Shown here in pieces: positions 56,740 to 64,000 of a DNA stretch of 64,000 nucleotides. The stretch's first letter is position 1. Every line of letters starts with the position of its first letter. The position numbers were made by a program, and so were the translations under genes. This stretch comes from Holophagales bacterium. Lineage in GTDB: Bacteria > Acidobacteriota > Thermoanaerobaculia > Multivoradales > Multivoraceae. The stretch covers positions 62,001-126,000 of the forward strand of contig VXSP01000006.1 of the NCBI GenBank assembly GCA_009837885.1, written 5' to 3'. Under the pieces are notes generated by a model that saw only the letters and a program-made list of their open reading frames with translations, ran no database searches and was not told the origin of the DNA.

Positions 56740-58245
56740 TCACGCCGGGACGGTCGCGGGCCTCGGGTCCGGGCGAAGCACGGTCCAGCCGACGCAGATG
56801 CCGTAGTTCACGAGCAGGCCCCAGACGCCGGCGCCCACTCCCCAGGGGCTGCGCGTCGCCCAGACGTCGAAGGCGGCGCCGCACCAGATGACCAGGGTGA
56901 GAAGGGTGCCCAGCACCATGCCGGTGAGAACGGCCGAAGCGGGCATCCGCCGCCAGTAGACGCCGAGCATGAAGACCGGCGAAAGCTGGACCATGAACTC
57001 GAGTTTCAGCTCGATCAGCACCCAGATCGAACTCTCCGTCTCCAGCGACACCCAGGCCATCAGGATCAGGATCGCCATGATGCCCCAGGCGAACGTCTTG
57101 CCGACGATCAGCATCTCGCGGGCCGACGCCTCGCGGCGGAAGTAGCTCTTGTAGATGTCCTTCGTGAACATGGACCCGATCGACAGGAGGGCCGAGTCCG
57201 CGGTCGACATGATCGCCGCCACCACCGCCGCGAACACCATCACGATGAGCCAGTACATCACCGGCGAACGGTCGATCAGACCCCCCAGGACGTAGATCGT
57301 GACCTTGTCGCTCTCGAGCTGCGAGAGTCCCGGGAAGCGGCTCAGCGCGATGAAGCCGATGAGGAAGGCGAGCAGGGTCGTGCCCAGCGGCATGAAGCCC
57401 ATCGCGGCCAGCGACCGCCGCAGACTCTTCTCGCCCTTCGCCGCGAAGATGCGCTGGATCGCGTGCGGGTACAGCGCGACGCCGAGGCCGAGCATGAGGA
57501 GCGTGCTGACCCAGGTCCGCAGTCCCCGGGCGTCCGGCGCTTCGAGCCTCTCCGGCGCCGTGGCGCGAATCCCCTCCGAAGCCGCGGCAAGCCCGCCGTC
57601 CGCCGTCACCAGGGTGTAGAGAATCACGGCGCAGCCGCACAGCAGCAGGGAACCCTGCACCGCGTCGGTCCAGGCCACGGCCCGCATGCCGCCGAGCGAC
57701 TCGTAGATCAGCATGACGCCGACCAGCAGCAGCACGCCCTGCATGAAGCTCATGCGACCGCCGCTGATCGCCTCGACGCCGTGCCCCATCGCCACCAGTT
57801 GCTCGAGCACGTAGTTCGCCAGGCCCCAGCAGAGGAGGACGACGCACAGGACGCGCAGCGCATGGGAACCGAAGCGGTGGTACACGAAGTCCGTCGGCGT
57901 GATGTAGCCGAAGCGCCGCGCCAGGCGGAACAGACGCGGGGCGTAGATCATGAACACCGTGATCACGAGGACCATGAAGGTCACGCTGACGATGTAGGTC
58001 GCCCCCTGGACGTAGGACCGTCCGGCGAAGCCGAGCAGCGTGTTGCCGCTGTACTGGGTGGCGAACAGGGTCAGGAACAGGACCGCGAAACCGAAGGTCG
58101 AGCCGCCGAGGTAGAAGTCCCGCAGCGAGCGTTCCTTCTGCTTCAGGCGGCCAAGCAGGCCGAGGCCGAGCATGATGACGAGGTAACCGCCGAGAACCGC
58201 CAGCGCGCCCGGCCCGAAGGTCACCTCGGGGACGGAGCTGTTCAC
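56740..58245 (-). CDS. Sodium:solute symporter (SSS family)
   Basis: A 501-residue inner-membrane transporter with about 13 helices. Typical sites: LFATQYSGNTLLGFAGRSY, GGMRAVAWTDAVQG, DSALLSIGSMFTKDIY (sodium-binding Ser region). The substrate (proline, pantothenate, sugar or other) is not obvious. The GTG start overlaps the stop of the small membrane gene by 4 bases (GTGA). Confidence 0.93.
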   Translation of the reverse strand: MNSSVPEVTFGPGALAVLGGYLVIMLGLGLLGRLKQKERSLRDFYLGGSTFGFAVLFLTLFATQYSGNTLLGFAGRSYVQGATYIVSVTFMVLVITVFMIYAPRLFRLARRFGYITPTDFVYHRFGSHALRVLCVVLLCWGLANYVLEQLVAMGHGVEAISGGRMSFMQGVLLLVGVMLIYESLGGMRAVAWTDAVQGSLLLCGCAVILYTLVTADGGLAAASEGIRATAPERLEAPDARGLRTWVSTLLMLGLGVALYPHAIQRIFAAKGEKSLRRSLAAMGFMPLGTTLLAFLIGFIALSRFPGLSQLESDKVTIYVLGGLIDRSPVMYWLIVMVFAAVVAAIMSTADSALLSIGSMFTKDIYKSYFRREASAREMLIVGKTFAWGIMAILILMAWVSLETESSIWVLIELKLEFMVQLSPVFMLGVYWRRMPASAVLTGMVLGTLLTLVIWCGAAFDVWATRSPWGVGAGVWGLLVNYGICVGWTVLRPDPRPATVPA

Positions 58246-58583
58246 GGGTTCTCCCTGGACGCGGCCGCCGGCGCCGCGTCGTTCGCGGCGTCGCCGCCTT
58301 CGTCGGCGCCATCCCGCCAGAGGCGCAACGACGCGAAAGCCGTGATGACCGCCAGGGCCAGACCGCAGGCGATCGTGATCCAGGTCCAGACGGGCAGACC
58401 GGCCGCGAGCCGGCCGCCCACCGATGGCGGCAGGTACCAGGGCACGCTGACGGCGAGGATCACGACGACCGCGGGGAGGAACCAGCGATGCCGCAGGGGT
58501 TCGTCGGCAGGGCGAATCGCCTCCCAGAAGGCGTCCTGGTCCCGCTCGTCTTCGTAGTCCGCCAGACGTTTCGTGTTGGCCAC
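58242..58583 (-). CDS. Small membrane protein, symporter partner
   Basis: 113 residues from GTG 58583 (TTG 58610 adds 9). Two helices (WFLPAVVVILAVSVPWYL and WITIACGLALAVITAFASL) with a charged N-terminus and an Ala-rich tail. Small two-helix proteins of DUF3311-like type often sit directly before SSS transporters and are thought to help them; this is my inference from the 4-base coupling. Confidence 0.7.
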   Translation of the reverse strand: MANTKRLADYEDERDQDAFWEAIRPADEPLRHRWFLPAVVVILAVSVPWYLPPSVGGRLAAGLPVWTWITIACGLALAVITAFASLRLWRDGADEGGDAANDAAPAAASRENP

Positions 58584-58707
58584 CGAGCGCGCATTATGCC
58601 CCACCGGCAACGGCGACCACCGTGCTAACGTCCTCCGTTCCGGCTCCGGCCGGCGCCCCCTGGTTTTTCGCCCTGAATCAGGCCCTCAACGACCAGGGGG
58701 CCTGCAC

Positions 58708-59859
58708 ATGGTGAACGGTTCCCGACTGCGTCCCCCCACTCTCCCGGTGGCGGTCTGCGCGGTCCTCGCCATGGGACTGGGAGCATGTGGTTCAGCGGAA
58801 CGCCAGGCCAATCAGGAAGAGCAGAACTTGAATCAGGCTGAGGAAACCGCGGCCGAAGTGGAGCCGGCCCCCGAGTGGTCGCTCGCCATCCACGGCGGCG
58901 CGGGCAGCGCCCGTCGCGACACGACGGACGCCGAGGACTACTACCAGGCCCTGCGCGACGTACTGTCGCTGGGCAGCGAGCAGTTGGCAGCGGGTGAAGC
59001 GAGCCTGCGCGTGGTCGAAGAGGTGGTGGCCGCGCTGGAGGACGACCCCCGATTCAACGCGGGCCGCGGCTCCGTGTTCACCTCGATCGGCACCCACGAA
59101 CTGGACGCCGCGATCATGGACGGCCGCACGCTCGCCTGCGGCGCGGTGGCGGGCGTGAAGAACGTCCGCAACCCGGTGCGATTGGCCCGGCGCGTCATGG
59201 AGGACACGCCGCACGTTCTCCTCAGCGGCCAGGGCGCCGACAACTTCGCGGTCAACGCCGGCGTTCGCCGGAATGTCCAGGCCTACTTCACGACCGAGCC
59301 GCAGTTGGAGCGGTACCGCGAGATCCGCAGCCGGCGGAGAGGCACCGGTTCGGAGGGTGACGGAGCTCCGAATCCCGAGGGCGACTACACCGGCAACGCG
59401 GGCGCGGAACCTGGCCAGGGCGGCGCCTCCCATCTCGGCACGGTCGGCGCCGTGGCCATGGACCGCTACGGCAACCTGGCGGCGGCCACCTCGACCGGGG
59501 GCACGATGTACAAGCAGATCGGTCGCGTCGGCGACGTGCCCGTCATCGGCGCGGGCACCTACGCGAACAACGAGACGGCGGCGATCTCCTGCACCGGCCG
59601 GGGCGAGGAGTTCATCCGCCACACGGTGGCCTACGACGTCTCGGCGCTGATCGAGTACGCCGGCCTCTCCGTCGAAGACGCGGCGCGCAAGGTGATCGGC
59701 GAAACGTTGAAGCCCGGTGACGGCGGCATCATCGCGATCGGCAGGGACGGCTCCATCGCGATGGAGTTCAACACGAACGCGATGTTCCGCGGCGCGGCCA
59801 ACTCGCTCGGCCGGTTCGATGTCGGGATCTGGGAGGATGTCCGCAGCGGCCGACCGTGA
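58708..59859 (+). CDS. Isoaspartyl peptidase / L-asparaginase, lipoprotein
   Basis: A 383-residue Ntn-hydrolase of the plant-type asparaginase group. Signal with lipobox (AMGLGAC). The N-terminal alpha half has LAIHGGAGSA and NAGRGSVFT. The nucleophile Thr is at about 245 in HLGTVGAVAMD; self-cleavage there gives the active enzyme. Removes isoaspartyl residues or hydrolyses asparagine; likely periplasmic. The stop overlaps the start of the acyl-CoA synthetase by 4 bases. Confidence 0.92.
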   Translation: MVNGSRLRPPTLPVAVCAVLAMGLGACGSAERQANQEEQNLNQAEETAAEVEPAPEWSLAIHGGAGSARRDTTDAEDYYQALRDVLSLGSEQLAAGEASLRVVEEVVAALEDDPRFNAGRGSVFTSIGTHELDAAIMDGRTLACGAVAGVKNVRNPVRLARRVMEDTPHVLLSGQGADNFAVNAGVRRNVQAYFTTEPQLERYREIRSRRRGTGSEGDGAPNPEGDYTGNAGAEPGQGGASHLGTVGAVAMDRYGNLAAATSTGGTMYKQIGRVGDVPVIGAGTYANNETAAISCTGRGEEFIRHTVAYDVSALIEYAGLSVEDAARKVIGETLKPGDGGIIAIGRDGSIAMEFNTNAMFRGAANSLGRFDVGIWEDVRSGRP

Positions 59860-61781
59860 GCACCCGCTACGAACAGACGCTGCACCGGGCCCGAACCGAC
59901 CCGGAGGGGTTCTGGGCCGAGGCCGCTGAAGCGATCTCCTGGCACAGGCGCTGGGACCGCGTGCTGGACGATTCAAACCCGCCGTTCTACCGCTGGTTCG
60001 CCGGCGCGGAGGTCAACACCTGCTACAACGCGGTCGACCGGCACGTCGAAGCGGGACGAGGCGACCAGCCGGCCCTGATCCACGACAGTCCCGTCACAGG
60101 CACGAAGCGCATCCTCTCGTACTCCGACCTGCGGGAGCAGACCGCGCGGCTCGCCGGCGTGCTGCGCAGCCTCGATGTCGAGGCCGGCGACCGGGTGTTG
60201 ATCTACATGCCGATGGTGCCGGAGGCGGCCGTCGCGATGCTCGCATGCGCCCGCATCGGCGCCGTCCACTCCGTGGTTTTCGGCGGCTTCGCGGCCAGGG
60301 AACTCGCGACCCGGATCGAGGACGCCAGGCCGAAGGTCGTCCTTGCCGCTTCCTGCGGCATCGAGATCGCCCGCATCATCGAGTACAAACCTCTCCTCGA
60401 CGAGGCGATCGCGATGTCGGCCCACAAGCCGGTCGCGACCGTCATGCTCCAGCGCCCCCAGCACACCGCCGAACTCGGCTCGGACGATCTCGACTGGCTG
60501 GACGCGATGGCCGAGGCCGAAGCCGTCGACTGCGTTCCGGTCCAGGCCACCGACCCGCTCTACATCCTCTACACCTCCGGCACGACCGGCGTCCCCAAGG
60601 GCGTCGTCCGCGACAACGGAGGCCACCTGGTGGCCCTCGACTGGAGCATGGCCAACGTGTACGGCATCTCTCCCGGCGAGGTCTACTGGGCCGCGTCGGA
60701 CATCGGCTGGGTGGTCGGACACTCCTACATCGTCTACGCGCCGCTGATCCACGGCTGCACCACGGTGCTCTACGAGGGAAAGCCGGTAGGCACCCCCAAC
60801 GCCAGCGCCTTCTGGCGCGTCATCTCCGAGCACAACGTCTCGGCGCTGTTCACGGCGCCGACGGCGTTTCGCGCGATCAAGAGGGAGGATCCGCGCGGTG
60901 AACTGATCGGGAAGTTCGATCTGAGCTGTCTGCGCACCCTGTTTCTGGCCGGGGAACGCGCCGATCCGGACACCGTGCAGTGGGCCGAGGACAAGCTCGG
61001 CGTGCCGGTGATCGACCACTGGTGGCAGACCGAAACCGGCTGGGCGATCGCCGCCAACTGCGTCGGCCTGGGCGCCCTGCCGGTCAAGCACGGTTCACCG
61101 ACGAAGGTCGTGCCCGGCTACGACGTGCGGATCCTCGACCACGACGATGCCGGCACCCCCGGCTCGAGCCGGGAAATGCCGCCCGGCGAGAACGGCGCGA
61201 TCGCGCTCCGCCTGCCGCTGCCGCCCGGCTGCCTGCCAACCCTGTGGCAGAACGACGAGGGCTACATCGAGTCCTACCTCCGCGAATACGACGGCTACTA
61301 CGAGACGGGCGACGCGGGCCACCTGGACGGCGACGGCTACCTCTACATCATGAGCCGGACGGACGACCTGATCAACGTCGCCGGCCATCGCCTGTCCACC
61401 GGCGCCATGGAGGAGATTCTGGCTTCTCACCGCGACGTTGCCGAATGCGCGGTGATCGGAGTGGCCGACTCGCTCAAGGGACAGGTGCCCCTGGGGCTGG
61501 CGGTCCTGTACGCGGGATCGAGCCGTACCGAGGCCGAGATCGTCCCGGAACTCGTGCAGAGCGTGCGCGACCAGCTCGGCCCGGTCGCGTCGTTCAAGGT
61601 CGCGGCGATCGTCGAGCGCCTGCCGAAGACGAGGTCCGGCAAGGTGCTCCGGGGCACGATGCGGCGCATCGCCGACGGCGAGTCCTGGACGGTGCCGCCG
61701 ACGATCGACGATCCGGCGATCCTCGACGAAATCGAGCAGACCCTCTACCAGTTGGGATATCCCCGCCCGGCGACGCCCTGA
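59856..61781 (+). CDS. prpE: Propionyl-CoA synthetase (PrpE-like)
   Basis: A 641-residue ANL-family acid-CoA ligase. Motifs: YILYTSGTTGVPKGVVRD (AMP/ATP loop), DIGWVVGHSYIVYAPLIHGC, WWQTETGWAI, YYETGDAGHLDGDGYLY, and KTRSGKVLRGTMR with the Lys that is acetylated in known enzymes. The acid may be propionate, acetate or a branched acid. GTG start inside the upstream stop. Followed by the AT-richer spacer at 61782. Confidence 0.88.
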   Translation: MSTRYEQTLHRARTDPEGFWAEAAEAISWHRRWDRVLDDSNPPFYRWFAGAEVNTCYNAVDRHVEAGRGDQPALIHDSPVTGTKRILSYSDLREQTARLAGVLRSLDVEAGDRVLIYMPMVPEAAVAMLACARIGAVHSVVFGGFAARELATRIEDARPKVVLAASCGIEIARIIEYKPLLDEAIAMSAHKPVATVMLQRPQHTAELGSDDLDWLDAMAEAEAVDCVPVQATDPLYILYTSGTTGVPKGVVRDNGGHLVALDWSMANVYGISPGEVYWAASDIGWVVGHSYIVYAPLIHGCTTVLYEGKPVGTPNASAFWRVISEHNVSALFTAPTAFRAIKREDPRGELIGKFDLSCLRTLFLAGERADPDTVQWAEDKLGVPVIDHWWQTETGWAIAANCVGLGALPVKHGSPTKVVPGYDVRILDHDDAGTPGSSREMPPGENGAIALRLPLPPGCLPTLWQNDEGYIESYLREYDGYYETGDAGHLDGDGYLYIMSRTDDLINVAGHRLSTGAMEEILASHRDVAECAVIGVADSLKGQVPLGLAVLYAGSSRTEAEIVPELVQSVRDQLGPVASFKVAAIVERLPKTRSGKVLRGTMRRIADGESWTVPPTIDDPAILDEIEQTLYQLGYPRPATP

Positions 61782-62010
61782 AAGGCGCTACCGCGCCGCC
61801 CGGAGTCCGCAGAATCTGCGGAAAACCCTGCGGAAAGCAACCATCTTCGTACCTTGTAAGACCTTTGTTGTCAGTAACTTACGGCCATTCCGCACCGGAT
61901 ATGGTGCGAGCCCCCGACTCACTGTAAGTCACTCATGAACAAGAGGTTAAGCCGGGCCGGCGACTGACCGGCATTGCCGGATGTTTCGAGTCGGCGGTAC
62001 AGTGCCCTTC
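61782..62010. other. Spacer with hairpins and repeated GTAAG boxes
   Basis: A 229-base spacer, AT-richer than its surroundings. Hairpin CCGCAG-AAT-CTGCGG at 61807-61821 followed by AAAA may end the prpE transcript. GTAAG occurs at 61856-61860 and 61924-61928, with the palindrome GTAACTTAC at 61874-61882. A second hairpin CGCACC-GGATAT-GGTGCG covers 61891-61908. No gene is seen. It may hold the promoter or operator of the Fe-S gene, or an old recombination site; I cannot decide. Confidence 0.4.
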
Positions 62011-64000
62011 ATGGACCCCACGCAGGCGACCCGAGAGGTCTTCTGGAACATCGAGTACACCTGGCTGGTGTACGTGCTCATGGTGCCCACCCTGGCGGTT
62101 TTCGGCTGGGGCTTCTGGCGCAAGGTCCGGCGCTGGCGGGCTGGCCAGCCGGCAATCCGCTTCGACCGGCTGGGCGAGCGGCTCCAGCTCTTCCTCCGGA
62201 ACGCCGTGGGACAGGGGCGCACGATCAGGAGCCGCTACGCGGGTCTCTTCCACACGCTCGTGTACACCGGCTTCATCGTGCTGTTCCTGGCCACCACCGT
62301 GGTCGCGATCCACCACGACACGCCCCTGCACATCATGAAGGGGCACTTCTACCTCATCTTCCAGTCCCTGATTGTCGACATCTTCGGCCTCTTCGTGCTG
62401 GTCGGGGTCGCGCTGGCCGCGATACGACGCTGGATCTCGAAGCCGAAGCTGCTGGTCTACACCGACGAAGCGAGCTGGATTCTGGTCACCATCTTTGTCA
62501 TGGCGCTCACCGGCTTCATGATCGAGGGCTGGCGAATTGCCGTCACCGACGACCCCTGGGCCGCCTGGTCGCCGATCGGCAACCTGTTCGCTCTCGCTTC
62601 GGACCCACTGATGAGCGACGCGGCGATGCAGACCGGTCACGTCGCCATCTGGTGGTTCCACCTGGTCGTGGCGTTCGGCTGGATCGCCTGGGTGCCGTTC
62701 AGCAAGATGTCGCACGTCTTCACGGCGCCGCTCAACATCTTCACCGCCAACCTGGACGGTTACGGCGGCTCTCTCAAGACGATCGACTTCGAGACCGCCG
62801 AGCGGTTCGGGATCAACCACCTGGGCGACTTCACCTGGAAGGATCTGCTCGACTTCGACGCCTGCACCGAGTGTGGCCGCTGCACCGACGTCTGCCCCGC
62901 CAACACGGTGGGCAAGTCGCTTTCGCCGCGGGACATCATCCTCGACCTGCAGCGGCTGATGCACAGGCAGGGCGACCAGTTCCTGCTCAACGGAGACAGC
63001 AACGGCAACGGGAACGGAAGCGGCGCCGACGGAAGCGACGGGTTGCTGCCGATCATCGACCAGGAGACGGCCGTGTCGCCGGAGGCGCTGTTCGCCTGCA
63101 CCACCTGCGCCGCCTGCATGGAGGCCTGCCCGGTCCACATCGAGCAGATGCCGAAGATCGTCGACGCCCGCCGCTACCTCGTCATGGAGGAGGCGGACTT
63201 CCCGGAAGGGATGATGGACATGATGAACTCGCTCGAGTCGCGCCAGCATCCGTTCGCGGGCACCCAGTTCAACCGCGTCGACTGGACCGAGGGCCTCGAC
63301 ATCGACGTGATGGCCGACATGGACGATCCGCACGAAGCCGAGGTTCTGATGTGGGTCGGCTGCGGCGGCGCCCTGGTCGAACGCAACCGGAACACCGTCC
63401 GCGCCACCGCGAAGCTGCTCCAGAAGGCGGGAGTCAAGTTCGCGATTCTCGGCCGCGAGGAGTCCTGTACCGGCGATCCCGCCCGCCGCGTCGGCAACGA
63501 GTTCCTGTTCGAGATGCTGGCCAAGGGCAACGTCGAGACGATGCAGCGCTACGGCGTCCGCAAGGTCGTCACCTCCTGCCCCCACTGCTTCAACTCGTTC
63601 AGGAACGAGTACCCGCAGTTCGGCGGCCGCTACGAGGTCTACCACCACACCCAGTTCCTGGATCAACTGCTGGAGTCGGGCCGTCTCGACGGGCACGACG
63701 CCGCGGTCAGCTCGAACGGAAGTTCGACGATCACCTTCCACGACCCCTGCTACCTCGGCCGCCACAACGGCGAGTACGACGCGCCCCGCAACCTGCTGGC
63801 GCAACTCGGCGGCGCGCGCCAGGTCGAAATGCAGCGCAGCCGCAACACGAGCTTCTGCTGCGGCGGCGGCGGCGGCATGGCCTTCGTCGACGAACCGCCA
63901 GATCAGCGCGTGAACCAGGAGCGCGCCCAGGAGGCGGTCGACACCGGGGCCGACGTGGTGGCCGTGGGCTGTCCCTTCTGCGCCACGATGCTCGACGACG
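62011..64000 (+). CDS. Membrane heterodisulfide-reductase-like Fe-S oxidoreductase, 3' end outside window
   Basis: At least 663 residues. The N-terminal half (about 15-235) has six membrane helices like the nitrate reductase gamma subunit, with several His that may hold haem. Two 4Fe-4S motifs follow: CTECGRCTDVCP from about 285 and CTTCAACMEACP from about 363, with a Gly/Asn/Ser-rich linker between. Two CCG-type domains then appear: CPHCFNSFRNEYP and SFCCGGGGGMAF. This is the layout of HdrDE/GlpC-like proteins that link electron-transfer flavoprotein or acyl-CoA oxidation to quinone. An in-frame ATG at 61981 would add 10 residues. The stop lies beyond the right edge. Confidence 0.88.
   Translation, partial: MDPTQATREVFWNIEYTWLVYVLMVPTLAVFGWGFWRKVRRWRAGQPAIRFDRLGERLQLFLRNAVGQGRTIRSRYAGLFHTLVYTGFIVLFLATTVVAIHHDTPLHIMKGHFYLIFQSLIVDIFGLFVLVGVALAAIRRWISKPKLLVYTDEASWILVTIFVMALTGFMIEGWRIAVTDDPWAAWSPIGNLFALASDPLMSDAAMQTGHVAIWWFHLVVAFGWIAWVPFSKMSHVFTAPLNIFTANLDGYGGSLKTIDFETAERFGINHLGDFTWKDLLDFDACTECGRCTDVCPANTVGKSLSPRDIILDLQRLMHRQGDQFLLNGDSNGNGNGSGADGSDGLLPIIDQETAVSPEALFACTTCAACMEACPVHIEQMPKIVDARRYLVMEEADFPEGMMDMMNSLESRQHPFAGTQFNRVDWTEGLDIDVMADMDDPHEAEVLMWVGCGGALVERNRNTVRATAKLLQKAGVKFAILGREESCTGDPARRVGNEFLFEMLAKGNVETMQRYGVRKVVTSCPHCFNSFRNEYPQFGGRYEVYHHTQFLDQLLESGRLDGHDAAVSSNGSSTITFHDPCYLGRHNGEYDAPRNLLAQLGGARQVEMQRSRNTSFCCGGGGGMAFVDEPPDQRVNQERAQEAVDTGADVVAVGCPFCATMLDD

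Noticed and set aside
56723..58312. 529-codon minus-strand ORF in another frame than the symporter
   Set aside because: Same strand, shifted frame of the SSS transporter; charged and Arg-rich with no helices.
61891..61950. tRNA gene or tRNA remnant
   Set aside because: Short hairpins and a GACT/AGTC loop suggested an anticodon arm, but no acceptor or T arm can be drawn and position 33 is not T.
61933..63804. 623-codon minus-strand ORF
   Set aside because: Antisense of the Fe-S oxidoreductase, whose cluster motifs decide the plus strand.

Overview
This is a high-GC bacterial chromosome segment with densely packed genes, short spacers, many 4-nt ATGA/GTGA overlaps, and frequent GTG/TTG starts. 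I saw no rRNA, tRNA, CRISPR array, transposase or integrase. A secreted von Willebrand protein of the type catalogued as 'VWFA-related Acidobacterial domain', the large secreted carboxypeptidase-regulatory-domain protein, and the MoxR/VWA and CoxL-type genes together suggest an aerobic heterotroph of the Acidobacteriota (perhaps a marine or host-associated lineage). That placement is inference from gene content only.

Layout. 1-9.5 kb: isocitrate lyase (cut by the window edge) is divergent from a benzoylformate-decarboxylase-like ThDP enzyme. It is followed by a four-gene molybdenum hydroxylase operon (Tat-exported 2Fe-2S subunit, Mo subunit, FAD subunit with an extra Cys-rich loop, membrane cytochrome b) and a VapBC pair. 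9.5-17 kb, minus strand: two secreted proteins of unknown role, a haloalkane dehalogenase, and a secreted VWFA protein. 17-20 kb: an AAA-VWA fusion plus a stand-alone MoxR ATPase, arranged like the D and I subunits of a Mg-chelatase. 20-25 kb: a secreted unknown protein, a second CoxS/CoxL-type pair without an FAD subunit, and a DUF3187-like protein. 25.5-28 kb: an M20 amidohydrolase overlapping a zinc alcohol dehydrogenase.

28.2-31.5 kb is the most accessory-looking stretch: hicB-hicA followed, with an 8-nt overlap, by a large GHKL-ATPase/DUF3883 gene that is broken by three frame changes. 31.6-36.3 kb: a gamma-glutamyltransferase-like enzyme and an M16 lipoprotein protease. 36.4-43.2 kb, minus: a complete tripartite RND efflux operon and a small unknown protein. 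43.3-54.3 kb, minus: HyuA-like hydantoinase, a transglutaminase/TPR lipoprotein, DUF4126, MurJ, a PilZ-AMIN membrane protein, class II DAHP synthase, a queuosine-precursor transporter, a TerB-like protein and an acyl-CoA-dehydrogenase-like protein; many of these are coupled. 54.4-64 kb: aminotransferase, TrpS, a sodium:solute symporter with a small partner, isoaspartyl peptidase coupled to a propionyl-CoA synthetase, and a membrane heterodisulfide-reductase-like Fe-S protein running off the right edge.

The least explained feature is a pair of long structured intergenic elements (15375-15539 and 25341-25517). They share identical boxes at identical spacing, but their long terminal stems differ in sequence while pairing is kept in each copy. 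The second is the hicBA-GHKL/DUF3883 module.
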